From an uncultured Eubacteriales bacterium (lineage in GTDB: Bacteria > Bacillota > Clostridia > Christensenellales > CAG-138): a DNA stretch of 64,000 nt. The notes below the pieces were generated by a model. The model saw only the letters and a program-made list of their open reading frames with translations. It was not told the DNA's origin and did no database searches. The DNA lies in NCBI GenBank assembly GCA_900545265.1, contig UQYI01000005.1:1-64000 (forward strand), in the 5' to 3' direction. This document shows, piece after piece, positions 41,343 through 49,977 of the stretch. Position 1 is the first letter of the stretch. Each line of letters starts with the position of its first letter. The position numbers and the translations under genes are program-made.

Positions 41343-42870
41343 GGGTCTGTTCACCTCCCAGGCGGGTCATCATCATGCCTACGGTGCGCTTATCTGCCCC
41401 GCGGCCCGGCACAATGCCGCTGACTTTTCCGTCGCAAAGCACCAGAATACGGTCTGCCAGCTCCAGCAGCACGTCCAGGTCCTCGCCGACAAAGACTACG
41501 GCCACGCCCTTCTGCTTCTGCTTATTTACCAGATCGTAGATCACATAGGAGGAGTTGATATCCAGTCCCCGCACCGCATAAGCTGTCAACAGCACCTTGG
41601 GGGCCAGCGAGATCTCCCGCCCTACCAATACCTTCTGTACGTTGCCTCCGGAAAGCCGCCGCACGGGTGTGGAGATGCCGGGGGTCACTACTTCCAGCTC
41701 CTTTACCACCTGATCCGCCAGGTTGTAAGGTGTCTTGCGGTCGGTAAAAGCGGTCTTTCCCTTACGGAAAGAGCGGAGCATCATGTTGTCTGCCAGGTCC
41801 ATATTGCCTACCAGCCCCATTCCCAGCCGGTCCTCCGGCACAAAGGAAAGGGTCACGCCCTTTTCTTCTATCTTCAGGGGATCCAGCCCCAGCAGTTCGC
41901 TGCTCCGGCCTGCATCATCCACAAACCTGACGCTGCCCTTTTCTGCCGGTTGGAGCCCCGCAATGGCTTCGAGGAGCTCTTTCTGGCCGCTGCCGGAGAT
42001 GCCGGCGATGCCCAGTATCTCCCCGCTGTTGATGGTGAAGGAAACATCCTTAAGCTTCAGCACTCCGTCCTCACTGCGGACGGTAAGATTTTCCACCTGA
42101 ATACGAGGCTTGGGATCCACAGGCTCCGGCCGGTCGATATTCAGCGTTACCTGCCGGCCCACCATCATGTTTGTCATCTCCTGGGCGTTGGTGTTTCGTG
42201 TGATCAGATCTCCGATAAACTTCCCGTGGCGCAGAACTACCACACGATCGCTGATCTCCTCCACCTCGTTGAGTTTGTGAGTGATGATGACCACGGCTTT
42301 GCCAGCCTTTTTCATGTTCTTCAGGACGGCAAACAGTTTTTCCGTCTCCTGAAGGGTCAGCACGGCGGTAGGCTCATCCAGAATCAGGATGTCTGCCCCC
42401 CGGTAGAGTACCTTGACGATCTCTACGGTCTGCTTCTGGGAAACGGACATGTTATAGATCTTCTGGTTGGGGTCTACCTCAAAGCCATACTGGCTGCAAA
42501 TCTTTTTGATTTCCTCCGCCACGGCCTTCATGTCCAGCCGCTGCTTTCCGGGAAGGCCCAAAATGATGTTTTCCGCCGCCGTCAGCACGTCTACCAGCTT
42601 GAAGTGCTGGTGGATCATGCCTATGCCCAGGTCGAAAGCATCCTTGGGACTGCCGATGGTAACAGGCTTTCCGTCTACCTCGATCTCCCCGTCGTCAGGA
42701 AAATAAATGCCGGAGAGCATATTCATCAGCGTAGTCTTGCCGCTGCCGTTTTCTCCCAGCAGCGCCAGGATCTCTCCCCGGCGGATGTCCAGGTCCACCT
42801 TGTCGTTTGCCACGATGGAGCCAAAGACTTTGGTAATGCCCCGCATTTTGACCGCTATGTTCGTTTCCAA
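41335..42870 (-). CDS. ABC importer ATPase with two nucleotide-binding domains (BMP type)
   Basis: 511 residues with tandem ATPase domains. The first has LLGENGSGKTTLMNMLSGIY, MSVSQKQTVEIVKVLYRGAD and ILILDEPTAVL. The second has AGISGSGQKELLEAIAGLQP, LSGGNVQKVLVGREISLAPK and VLLTAYAVRGLD. The second domain has degenerate Walker motifs (AGISGSGQKE), normal for this family. The start is the TTG at 42870, with CAGGGGG 7 nt upstream and the family's N-terminal spacing; no ATG fits. It follows the binding protein after a terminator-like hairpin. Confidence 0.92.
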   Translation of the reverse strand: METNIAVKMRGITKVFGSIVANDKVDLDIRRGEILALLGENGSGKTTLMNMLSGIYFPDDGEIEVDGKPVTIGSPKDAFDLGIGMIHQHFKLVDVLTAAENIILGLPGKQRLDMKAVAEEIKKICSQYGFEVDPNQKIYNMSVSQKQTVEIVKVLYRGADILILDEPTAVLTLQETEKLFAVLKNMKKAGKAVVIITHKLNEVEEISDRVVVLRHGKFIGDLITRNTNAQEMTNMMVGRQVTLNIDRPEPVDPKPRIQVENLTVRSEDGVLKLKDVSFTINSGEILGIAGISGSGQKELLEAIAGLQPAEKGSVRFVDDAGRSSELLGLDPLKIEEKGVTLSFVPEDRLGMGLVGNMDLADNMMLRSFRKGKTAFTDRKTPYNLADQVVKELEVVTPGISTPVRRLSGGNVQKVLVGREISLAPKVLLTAYAVRGLDINSSYVIYDLVNKQKQKGVAVVFVGEDLDVLLELADRILVLCDGKVSGIVPGRGADKRTVGMMMTRLGGEQTHE

Positions 42871-42915
42871 GTGCGTCCCCCTGTTTTTCTCCGGATAGCC
42901 GGAGGGATTTGGATA

Positions 42916-42950
42916 TGAAAAGGAGTCCCGTCCCATAAGGGCGGGACTCC
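42916..42950 (-). terminator. Intra-operon hairpin/partial terminator after the binding-protein gene
   Basis: GGAGTCCCG and CGGGACTCC form a 9-bp stem with TTTTC following on the minus strand. Lying between the lipoprotein gene and the ATPase gene, it probably makes the binding protein more abundant than the transporter. Confidence 0.7.
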
Positions 42951-42974
42951 CCGTCAACTTAAGATGCTATGCGA

Positions 42975-44186
42975 TTAATACTTCTCGTCCAGCAGGTTGA
43001 TGCCGTCGATGCGCAGATCGAAGTAAGGTGCGCTGCGGTAGTTGGACTCATCGAAGTAACCGTCATGAATGACCTCGGTGTCCTTTTCATAGGCAGGATC
43101 GGTGTCCACGTCGGCCAGGTAGCTGTCCAGCTGCTTGCCGTCTACGGTGAAGGTGGTCACATCGTATACATGGATGGTACCGTCTTCCAGACCCTTCTTA
43201 ACTTCTTCCAGCTTTTCTGCGGTGCCCTCAGCGGCTACATTGGTGTTGATGTCGGTAAGGACAACGGAGCCTTCCTTCAGGCCGCCGCACCAGTCATAGG
43301 GGATCTCTTCGCCGTTCATGGCTGCCTTGATGGCAAACACGAAGTAGGGAGTCCAATCGATCCGGGAGGATACGATATAAGTGTTGGGGCAGGCAGCTTC
43401 GGTAGAGCCGTTATAGGAGACGTTGGGGATACCGGCGGTCTCACAGGCAGTGGGAGCGCCCATGGAGTCGGCATGCTGAGAGATCAGCTTGCAGTCGCGG
43501 CCGATCAGAGCCTGAGCGCCTTCCTTCTCGGCGGTCTCGTCATACCAGGAACCGGTGAAGGTTACATCCATGGTGACCGTGGGGCACACGGAGCGGGCGC
43601 CCAGGAAGAAAGAGGTGTAGCCGGAAACCACTTCGGCATAGGTGAAGGCACCGATGTAGCCGATCTTGGCTTCTTCTGCGGTGAACTTACCGGCGGCGAT
43701 CATCTCATTCATCTTGAGACCGGCGGCCACGCCTGCCAGGTAACGGCCCTGATAAATGTGGGCAAAGGCATTGTGGTAGTTGGCGATCTTCTCGGTATGT
43801 GCTTTGGTACCGGTGGCATGGCAGAACTGCACGTTGGGGAATTCCTTGGCGGCCTGAATCATGAAGTCCTCATGACCAAAGCTGTCGGCAAAGATGATGT
43901 CGCAGCCTTCATCCACCAGCTCGGCGGCGGCGTTGTAGCACTCCTGTCCCTCGGGGACGTTCTTGCGGATAATGACCTGGTCATCGGTAAGCCCCAATTC
44001 GGCCTTGGCAGCGTTGGCGGCGTTGATGAAGTTCAGGTCATAGGTGGAGTTTTCGTCATGCAGGAAGATAAAGCCGACTTTAAAATCAGACTTTGCCTCT
44101 TCGCCTTTCTTTGCTTCCCCGCCGGCGCAGGCAGCCAGGGCGCATACCATGACCAGGCACAGGAGCAGGGCAATCAGTTTCTTCAT
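42975..44186 (-). CDS. BMP-family substrate-binding lipoprotein
   Basis: 403 residues. Signal peptide and lipobox MKKLIALLLCLVMVCALAAC, then the Bmp domain: KVGFIFLHDENSTYDLNFIN, DIIFADSFGHEDFMIQAAKE, IYQGRYLAGVAAGLKM and KIGYIGAFTYAEVVSGYTSF. BMP proteins such as PnrA bind purine nucleosides; some bind autoinducer-like or thiamine compounds. Together with the ATPase and two permeases downstream it makes a complete importer. AAGGAGGAACC lies before the ATG. Confidence 0.94.
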   Translation of the reverse strand: MKKLIALLLCLVMVCALAACAGGEAKKGEEAKSDFKVGFIFLHDENSTYDLNFINAANAAKAELGLTDDQVIIRKNVPEGQECYNAAAELVDEGCDIIFADSFGHEDFMIQAAKEFPNVQFCHATGTKAHTEKIANYHNAFAHIYQGRYLAGVAAGLKMNEMIAAGKFTAEEAKIGYIGAFTYAEVVSGYTSFFLGARSVCPTVTMDVTFTGSWYDETAEKEGAQALIGRDCKLISQHADSMGAPTACETAGIPNVSYNGSTEAACPNTYIVSSRIDWTPYFVFAIKAAMNGEEIPYDWCGGLKEGSVVLTDINTNVAAEGTAEKLEEVKKGLEDGTIHVYDVTTFTVDGKQLDSYLADVDTDPAYEKDTEVIHDGYFDESNYRSAPYFDLRIDGINLLDEKY

Positions 44187-44283
44187 GAAAATGGTTCCTC
44201 CTTATTGTTTTTGTTGCTATCTTTTCATCCTCTTGGATGCTGCAACCGGAAAAGGGGGCCAATCCGAGTATCAATGCTACTTT

Positions 44284-44312
44284 ATTTTAGCATGGCCCCT
44301 GGGGTAATTCAA
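44284..44312 (-). promoter_or_regulatory. Promoter of the BMP importer operon
   Basis: TTGAAT (44312-44307), 17 nt, TAAAAT (44289-44284) on the minus strand; leader of about 90 nt. I saw no purine-riboswitch core in it. Confidence 0.8.
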
Positions 44313-44417
44313 CCGGAAAATCAACGTTTTACTTAAAAAATAGGTTTTTATTGTATCATGGTCTTAAGGCGAGATGCAACCTATATTAAATTTTGTTGTG
44401 CTAAAGATGTTTTTTGT

Positions 44418-44460
44418 GGGTGTCTCCTCCGTTGCGTTTCTGAAGAAGCGCAGATATACT
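44418..44460 (+). promoter_or_regulatory. Promoter of yqeC with flanking inverted repeat
   Basis: TTGCGT (44432-44437), 17 nt, TATACT (44455-44460). Upstream, GGGTGTCTCC (44418-44427) is complementary (one G-U) to GGAGACGCCC, which overlaps the yqeC ribosome site. If transcripts start upstream, this pairing would hide the ribosome site; if they start at 44467, it would not. Confidence 0.55.
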
Positions 44461-44487
44461 GTATATACGCACTTTAAGGAGACGCCC

Positions 44488-45195
44488 ATGGATACGCTTT
44501 CCCTTCATGCATTATTGAATCTGACGCCCGGGCAGGGGCCTGTGGCCCTTTGCGGCAGCGGTGGAAAAACCTCTTTATGCTATGCTCTGGCTCGGGAAGC
44601 TCTGGCCGCCGGCAGCAGGACCGCCGTGACCACCACCACCCACATGTTCCGCCCGGATAAATCCTGGCAGGCCTTGTGGCAGGGGACAAAAGCCGAAGAA
44701 ATACTTGCCATCCTTGAAAGCGGACGTCTGCCTGTCTGCGGCCGTCTGGAAGGGGGCAAATTTACCTTTGGCGGTCAAGCGCAATGGCAGACGCTGGTCA
44801 GCACCGTCCCCTGCCTGTATGTGGAGGCTGACGGCTCCAGACGGCTGCCGCTGAAATTTCCAAACGATACGGAACCCGTGCTCCTGCCGGAGATCTGTCA
44901 CATTTTTGTGGTAGCCGGGCTAAGCGGGCTGTACCGCCCCGCAGAGCAGGTCTGTCATCGCTGGGCTTTGGCCCGGGAGCGTCTCCCCAAACTGCCGGAA
45001 AACATAGATGAGGCCGCCGTTGCCGAATTGCTTTGGGCAGGCTATGGCTCATATCATCCCCAATTTATCCTGAATCAGGCGGATACGCCGGCGCTCCGGC
45101 AGGCAGGCGAGCACATTGCCGCACTTCTGCAGGAAAGGGGCGCTGAAGCTGTGTACATCCTTTCTCTGAAGGAGATGGGCCTGCATTATGTTTGA
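44488..45195 (+). CDS. yqeC: YqeC-like selenium-dependent hydroxylase accessory protein
   Basis: 235 residues from the ATG at 44488 (MDTLSLHALLNLTPGQGPVA) with TAAGGAGACGCCC upstream. LCGSGGKTSLCYALAREALA is a P-loop, TAVTTTTHMFRPDKS follows, and YVEADGSRRLPLKFPNDTEP, VVAGLSGLYRPAEQVCHRW are the YqeC motifs. In other genomes YqeC travels with YqeB and selenium-dependent molybdenum hydroxylases such as xanthine dehydrogenase. No such partner is in this window, but a nucleoside-type importer is next door. Its biochemical role is unproved. Confidence 0.88.
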   Translation: MDTLSLHALLNLTPGQGPVALCGSGGKTSLCYALAREALAAGSRTAVTTTTHMFRPDKSWQALWQGTKAEEILAILESGRLPVCGRLEGGKFTFGGQAQWQTLVSTVPCLYVEADGSRRLPLKFPNDTEPVLLPEICHIFVVAGLSGLYRPAEQVCHRWALARERLPKLPENIDEAAVAELLWAGYGSYHPQFILNQADTPALRQAGEHIAALLQERGAEAVYILSLKEMGLHYV

Positions 45196-45204
45196 GCAGG
45201 AAAG

Positions 45205-45256
45205 GCGGGATGTTTTTGCCATGAGGGGGACGAGCAGTCATGACAAAACATCCCGC
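45205..45256. other. Long hairpin between convergent genes
   Basis: GCGGGATGTTTT and AAAACATCCCGC form a 12-bp perfect stem, extended by CATGA/TCATG after one mismatch. No T-run follows on either strand. It may end both convergent mRNAs. Confidence 0.5.
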
Positions 45257-45275
45257 AACAGAAGGGGTAAGTAAG

Positions 45276-46577
45276 TTAGCAGTTTTCAGTCATTATATCC
45301 AGGATTTCCCGGTCGGTTTCCCGCATTCCCAGGCGTGCCATACGGCCCACGGTAACAATGGTGTTATCCACGCCTTTTTTAATAATGCCTTCCCCATCCA
45401 GGAACTGATTTTTTCCGTTCAAATACATTTCATAGCCCAGCAGGCCTGCTTCCACAGCCATGGCGATCTTAGCCGCACAGGAGGGTTTAGCTCCATCGCA
45501 CACCATGCCGGAAAGAATAGCCAGCGTGTTGACCACCGTGTGGGCAATTACTTCCAGCCGGTAACCGTGCATATAGGCAATGCCCGCTGCGGCCCCGCAG
45601 CCTGCACTGACAGCTCCGCAAAAAGCAGACAGACGGCCGATGCTGGTCTTTTGGTGAATGGTGATCAGGTCGGACACCAGCAAGGATCTGTACAGCAGAT
45701 CCTTGTCCGCCTTGAGCTCCTCCGCGTAGGCGATCACAGGCAGGCTGGCCGTCATGCCCTGATTGCCGGAGCCGGAAACGATGACCACAGGCAGCTCACA
45801 GCCGCTCATACGGGCATCAGAGCCTGCTGCCGCCATGGCACGAGCCCGAACCCGAATATCGTCTCCCCGCTCCTTCAGCAGCGTACGACCGATCTGGGCA
45901 CCCCAGGGGTTCTTCAGGCCTTCCTGCGAGATGGCGCTGTTGTAGGCAATCTGCCTGGACAGCACTTCTTCCACATCCTTGAGATCCACAGAGTCTGCAA
46001 ACTCCAGGATCTTTTCCACAGATAGCCATTCATAGTGAGGCGCTTCCGCATTGGGCTGCTCTGCCTGCGCCCCGGTGCTCTCCTGGGAGAAGAGGCAAAC
46101 GCCGTCCTTTTCAATCCGAGTGATGTTGGTATGAAACTCTTCAATGACCACACGGACGCTGGAATCCCCGGCCTTTACCGTGATGGCAATGTAAAAAACT
46201 TTTCCGTTATGAGCGGGCACCACCTGAATGGTGTGTGTATCGCAGTAAACTTTTATCTGCTCTCTGGCCTCAGGGCTCACCCTGGAGATCACCTGAAGCT
46301 GTGCATCCGCATCCCCGGCCACAATACCGGCAGAAGCAGCGGCAGGGATACCCCGCATATGCCCCGTATTAGGCACCACCACGCTCTTTACGTTTTTGAT
46401 AATGTTCCCGCTGGCCTCCACCAGACAGGACTCGGGCAGCGTCCCCAAAACAGCGCGGGCCTTAGCCGCTGCATAGGCAATGGCAATGGGCTCAGTGCAG
46501 CCCGTGGCGGGGATCAGCTCTGCTTCCAGAATGCGGATATAGGCAGCGTACAGCGGATCATGCTTTTCCATGGACAT
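45276..46577 (-). CDS. L-cysteine desulfidase family protein (UPF0597/CdsB-like)
   Basis: 433 residues from the ATG at 46577 (MSMEKHDPLYAAYIRILEAE) with AAGGAGCATC upstream. ELIPATGCTEPIAIAYAAAK at the start, GSGNQGMTASLPVIAYAEEL, SAFCGAVSAGCGAAAGIAYM and CDGAKPSCAAKIAMAVEAGL are typical and include the Cys ligands for a [4Fe-4S] cluster. CdsB enzymes split cysteine to sulfide, pyruvate and ammonia. The neighbouring copper genes make a thiol or sulfide link possible, but the gene is separated from them by a terminator. Confidence 0.9.
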   Translation of the reverse strand: MSMEKHDPLYAAYIRILEAELIPATGCTEPIAIAYAAAKARAVLGTLPESCLVEASGNIIKNVKSVVVPNTGHMRGIPAAASAGIVAGDADAQLQVISRVSPEAREQIKVYCDTHTIQVVPAHNGKVFYIAITVKAGDSSVRVVIEEFHTNITRIEKDGVCLFSQESTGAQAEQPNAEAPHYEWLSVEKILEFADSVDLKDVEEVLSRQIAYNSAISQEGLKNPWGAQIGRTLLKERGDDIRVRARAMAAAGSDARMSGCELPVVIVSGSGNQGMTASLPVIAYAEELKADKDLLYRSLLVSDLITIHQKTSIGRLSAFCGAVSAGCGAAAGIAYMHGYRLEVIAHTVVNTLAILSGMVCDGAKPSCAAKIAMAVEAGLLGYEMYLNGKNQFLDGEGIIKKGVDNTIVTVGRMARLGMRETDREILDIMTENC

Positions 46578-46610
46578 ATTGGGAGATGCTCCTTTTAAAA
46601 ATTTTCTCTC

Positions 46611-46653
46611 TAAAAAATACACAGCAGGAGAGGCAGGCAGGGCCTCTCCTGCT
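46611..46653 (-). terminator. Terminator of the copA-copZ operon
   Basis: AGCAGGAGAGGC and GCCTCTCCTGCT make a 12-bp perfect stem with a 7-nt loop, and TTTTTT lies downstream on the minus strand, about 35 nt after the last copZ stop. Confidence 0.85.
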
Positions 46654-46687
46654 GGTATCAAATGAATTTGGCTACTACTGAATGGAC

Positions 46688-46897
46688 TTACTCGATGCCC
46701 AGTACCTTGAAGTTGGCGGCTTCGGCGGTCTGCTTGAGAACGTCGTCAGCAACAGCTTCCTTGAGGGTCACGATGCAGGTGCCGTCCACATGGTTGGCAA
46801 CGGCTTCTTCTACCTGGGGCAGGGCTTCCATAGCTCTCTTCAAACGGCCTTCGCAACCGCCGCAGTGGATACCTTCGATCTTCATGAGCTTCTTCAT
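46688..46897 (-). CDS. copZ: Heavy-metal-associated (HMA) copper chaperone, copy 2
   Basis: 69 residues, one HMA ferredoxin-like domain: MKKLMKIEGIHCGGCEGRLK with the metal-binding GIHCGGC. It would carry Cu(I) to CopA. The protein and its DNA are identical to the copy at 46949-47158, 261 nt away. GAGAGGAGAATCATCACT lies upstream, different from the other copy's leader. It is the last gene before the operon terminator. Confidence 0.93.
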   Translation of the reverse strand: MKKLMKIEGIHCGGCEGRLKRAMEALPQVEEAVANHVDGTCIVTLKEAVADDVLKQTAEAANFKVLGIE

Positions 46898-46948
46898 AGT
46901 GATGATTCTCCTCTCAAAAAATTCTGTTGGTTGAATGCAAGTACTTTG

Positions 46949-47158
46949 TTACTCGATGCCCAGTACCTTGAAGTTGGCGGCTTCGGCGGTCTGCTTGAGA
47001 ACGTCGTCAGCAACAGCTTCCTTGAGGGTCACGATGCAGGTGCCGTCCACATGGTTGGCAACGGCTTCTTCTACCTGGGGCAGGGCTTCCATAGCTCTCT
47101 TCAAACGGCCTTCGCAACCGCCGCAGTGGATACCTTCGATCTTCATGAGCTTCTTCAT
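46949..47158 (-). CDS. copZ: Heavy-metal-associated (HMA) copper chaperone, copy 1
   Basis: 69 residues, identical to copy 2 over the whole protein, including CxxC in GIHCGGC. The identical DNA block starts at the stop codon and runs to 2 nt beyond the ATG, so the duplication was exact and recent, or is kept alike by gene conversion. GAGAAGGGAGATTC lies before the ATG. It lies 58 nt after copA on the same strand. Confidence 0.93.
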   Translation of the reverse strand: MKKLMKIEGIHCGGCEGRLKRAMEALPQVEEAVANHVDGTCIVTLKEAVADDVLKQTAEAANFKVLGIE

Positions 47159-47216
47159 AGTTCTTGAATCTCCCTTCTCAGTTCTCTTTTTTGGTTTATA
47201 TCACAGCGTCAGCTTG

Positions 47217-49778
47217 TTAGTTGATGCTGTTTACCACGTAACCGCAGGTCTCAATGGCCTTCTTGAGGGTGTCATTGGGAACGTCTTTGCTCAGGGTGAC
47301 GATAGCGTTGGCCTTCTCGTGGCTGGCTACGCACTCTTCCACACCGGGGATAGCTTCCAGAGCGTTCTTTACGGTGTTCTCGCAGTGACCGCACATAAGT
47401 CCGGTGATGCTGATGGTCTTGGTGATGGTCTGGCCAGCGGGAGCGGCCTTGACAGCCTTGTGCTTGCGCTTCTTGTCGTGGCTGGCGTCATTCATCTTGA
47501 AGAAGTTAAGACGCAGAGCGTTGGAAACCACGCAGAAGCTGCTCAGACTCATGGCGGCAGCGCCCAGCATGGGGTTCAGCTCGATGCCGGCCCAAATGAA
47601 GCATCCGGCGGCCACGGGGATACCGATGGTGTTGTAGAAGAAGGCCCAGAACAGGTTCTCATGGATGTTGCGCAGCGTGGCGCGGCTCAAACGGATGGCA
47701 GCGGGTACGTCGGAGAGACGGCTCTTCATGAGCACAACGTCCGCGGCATCGATGGCTACGTCAGTACCGGCGCCGATGGCGATACCGATGTCGGCTCTGG
47801 TCAGGGCGGGAGCATCGTTGATACCATCGCCTACCATGGCAACCTTGCCCTTCTTCTTCAGCTCACGCACAACGGCTTCCTTACCGTCGGGCAGAACGCC
47901 TGCGATGACTTCGTCCACACCGGCCTGGGCGCCGATGGCTTTGGCGGTACGCTCGTTGTCGCCGGTGAGCATAACAACGTGGATACCCATATTCTGCATT
48001 TCCTTAACGGCCTGGGCGCTGTCGCTCTTGATAACGTCGGCAACGGCGATGATACCGATAAGGTCATTGTCCTTGGCAAAGAACAAGGGGGTCTTGCCCT
48101 GTTCGGCCAGCTTCTCGGATTTCTCCTTCAGGGTGTTGGAAATAGTGCTCTGGGTGCTGATGAACTTGTAGTTGCCGCCGGTGAGCTTGGCGCCCTTCCA
48201 GGTGGCGGTCAGGCCGTTGCCGGGGAGAGCCGCAAAGTCGGAAACTTCGTCGGCAACCAGCTTGTCTTCTTCAGCCTTCTGCAGGATAGCACGGGCCAGA
48301 GGATGCTCGCTCTTTCTTTCCAGAGCATAGGCCATGGTCAGCAGATCCTTCTCGGAAACGCCGGCAGCAGGGATAATATCGGTGACCTTGGGTTCGCCGG
48401 TGGTGATGGTACCGGTCTTATCCAGTGCAACGATATCCATCTTGCCGGTTTCTTCCAGAGATACGGCAGTCTTGAAGAGGATGCCCTTCTTGGCGCCCAT
48501 GCCGTTGCCTACCATGATGGCCACGGGGGTAGCAAGACCCAGTGCGCAGGGGCAGCTGATGACCAGCACGGAAATACCGCGGGCCAGGGCGAAACCAACG
48601 TCCATTTTGCCTTCGTGACCAATGATCAGCCACACGATGGTGGTGACGATGGCGATGCTGATAACGGCAGGTACGAACACGCCGGAAACCTTATCGGCAA
48701 CCTTGGCGATAGGAGCTTTGGTGGCGGCTGCGTCGCTGACCATCTGGATGATCTGGGAGAGGGTGGTATCCTCGCCGACGCGGGTGGCCTGGCACTTAAT
48801 GAAGCCGGACTGGTTCAGGGTAGCGGCGGAAACGGTGTCGCCTTCGGCCTTATCCACAGGGATACTTTCGCCGGTAAGAGCGGCTTCGTTTACGGCGCTG
48901 TGGCCTTCCAGAACGATACCGTCTACGGGGATATTCTCGCCGGGACGAACCACAAAGATGTCGCCCTTCTGCACCTGATCAATGGAGATCTCCTGCTCCT
49001 GACCGTCGCGGATGACCACTGCGGTCTTGGGGGCCAGTTTCATCAGGCTCTTGAGAGCATCGGTGGTCTTGCCCTTGGAGCGTGCTTCCAGCATCTTGCC
49101 TACGGTGATGAGGGTCAGGATCATGGCGGCGGACTCGAAGTACAGGCCGTGACCGATCATGTGTGCATGATGGACCATGCCCTTTGCCAGAACCATGGTC
49201 ATCTCAAAGACCTGCTCGGTGCTGTAAACAAAAGCGGCGGTGGAACCCAGAGCGATCAGGGTATCCATGTTGGGGGAACGATGCCAGAGGCTCTTGAAGC
49301 CGTTGATAAAGAACTTCTTGTTGATGACCATGACGATGATGGTGAACAGCATCTCAATGAGAGCGACCATCATGGGGTTGAAAATGACCTCGCCATCCTC
49401 TGCGGTGACAGCCATGAAGGAGGGGTAGGGCCAGTTCCACATCTTGACGCCCATGGAGAAGTACATGAGGATGGTCAGGAAGATGACGGACCAGATGAGG
49501 CGCTTCTTAAGGAGTGGCGTTTCTTTATCTTTGAGGGCCTCTTCGGCAGCAGCCTGAGAGCTGCTCTGAGACGTGGCGGCGCCCTTTTCGGTGCAGCCAT
49601 AACCGGCGGCGGTGACCGCGGCGATAACGTCGGCGGGGTTGGCGGTGCCTTCCACACCCATGGAGTTGGTGAGCAAGCTCACGGAGCAGCCGGTGACGCC
49701 CTTCACCTTGGTGACGGCCTTCTCAACCCTGGCGCTGCATGCTGCGCAGCTCATTCCGGTTACGTTGTATTGCTTCAT
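47217..49778 (-). CDS. copA: Copper-exporting P1B-type ATPase with N- and C-terminal HMA domains
   Basis: 853 residues from the ATG at 49778 (MKQYNVTGMSCAACSARVEK) with ATGGAGGTATC upstream. Residues 1-70 are an HMA domain with MSCAAC. The transmembrane metal site CPC is in ISCPCALGLATPVAIMVG (about residue 407). The phosphorylation motif DKTGTITTGEP is near 451, and the hinge GDGINDAPALTRADIG follows. A second HMA domain ends the protein (ITGLMCGHCENTVKNALEAI), an unusual C-terminal placement. It pumps Cu(I) out. The promoter contains a CsoR-type dyad. Confidence 0.97.
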   Translation of the reverse strand: MKQYNVTGMSCAACSARVEKAVTKVKGVTGCSVSLLTNSMGVEGTANPADVIAAVTAAGYGCTEKGAATSQSSSQAAAEEALKDKETPLLKKRLIWSVIFLTILMYFSMGVKMWNWPYPSFMAVTAEDGEVIFNPMMVALIEMLFTIIVMVINKKFFINGFKSLWHRSPNMDTLIALGSTAAFVYSTEQVFEMTMVLAKGMVHHAHMIGHGLYFESAAMILTLITVGKMLEARSKGKTTDALKSLMKLAPKTAVVIRDGQEQEISIDQVQKGDIFVVRPGENIPVDGIVLEGHSAVNEAALTGESIPVDKAEGDTVSAATLNQSGFIKCQATRVGEDTTLSQIIQMVSDAAATKAPIAKVADKVSGVFVPAVISIAIVTTIVWLIIGHEGKMDVGFALARGISVLVISCPCALGLATPVAIMVGNGMGAKKGILFKTAVSLEETGKMDIVALDKTGTITTGEPKVTDIIPAAGVSEKDLLTMAYALERKSEHPLARAILQKAEEDKLVADEVSDFAALPGNGLTATWKGAKLTGGNYKFISTQSTISNTLKEKSEKLAEQGKTPLFFAKDNDLIGIIAVADVIKSDSAQAVKEMQNMGIHVVMLTGDNERTAKAIGAQAGVDEVIAGVLPDGKEAVVRELKKKGKVAMVGDGINDAPALTRADIGIAIGAGTDVAIDAADVVLMKSRLSDVPAAIRLSRATLRNIHENLFWAFFYNTIGIPVAAGCFIWAGIELNPMLGAAAMSLSSFCVVSNALRLNFFKMNDASHDKKRKHKAVKAAPAGQTITKTISITGLMCGHCENTVKNALEAIPGVEECVASHEKANAIVTLSKDVPNDTLKKAIETCGYVVNSIN

Positions 49779-49831
49779 GATACCTCCATAATCCGGCATC
49801 GGTTTTGAACCGTATGCCAATATTTTTTCCT

Positions 49832-49884
49832 GTATACCCTCTAGGAGCATCTTGATTATATACCCCGCACGGGTATAGCGTCAA
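49832..49884 (-). promoter_or_regulatory. copA promoter with CsoR-type operator
   Basis: On the minus strand TTGACG (49884-49879), 18 nt, TATAAT (49860-49855). The spacer is filled by the dyad TATACCC-N5-GGGTATA (49859-49877), i.e. ATACC-N7-GGTAT. A second half-site, GGGTATAC (49839-49832), lies downstream of the start site. CsoR repressors bind dyads of this kind in copA promoters; no csoR gene is in the window. Confidence 0.8.
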
Positions 49885-49938
49885 CTGGTTTGTAAAACTT
49901 TTTTACTTATTTTTTTACAATTTTTTTGAAATGGGTTT

Positions 49939-49961
49939 GTGTGGGGGACATACCCCCACAC
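49939..49961 (-). terminator. Weak terminator hairpin between oppF and copA
   Basis: GTGTGGGGG and CCCCCACAC form a perfect 9-bp stem 17 nt after the oppF stop. No T-run follows on the minus strand, so read-through into copA is possible. Confidence 0.5.
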
Positions 49962-49977
49962 AGTATCTTTTCTTTGC

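Larger units (their letters stand above)
46688..47160 (-). repeat. Tandem duplication of copZ (212 nt unit, 261-nt period)
   Basis: 46688-46899 and 46949-47160 appear base-for-base identical by eye. The linkers between and after differ, so only the coding unit is the repeat. Confidence 0.9.

Noticed and set aside
44187..44283. Purine riboswitch in the BMP importer leader
   Set aside because: I looked for the three-way junction core and found no TATA...GTTTCTAC-like loops; only a short CATCC/GGATG hairpin is present.
46935..49808. Plus-strand open frame of 957 codons over copA and copZ
   Set aside because: Antisense shadow of copA/copZ; no ribosome site and no domain.
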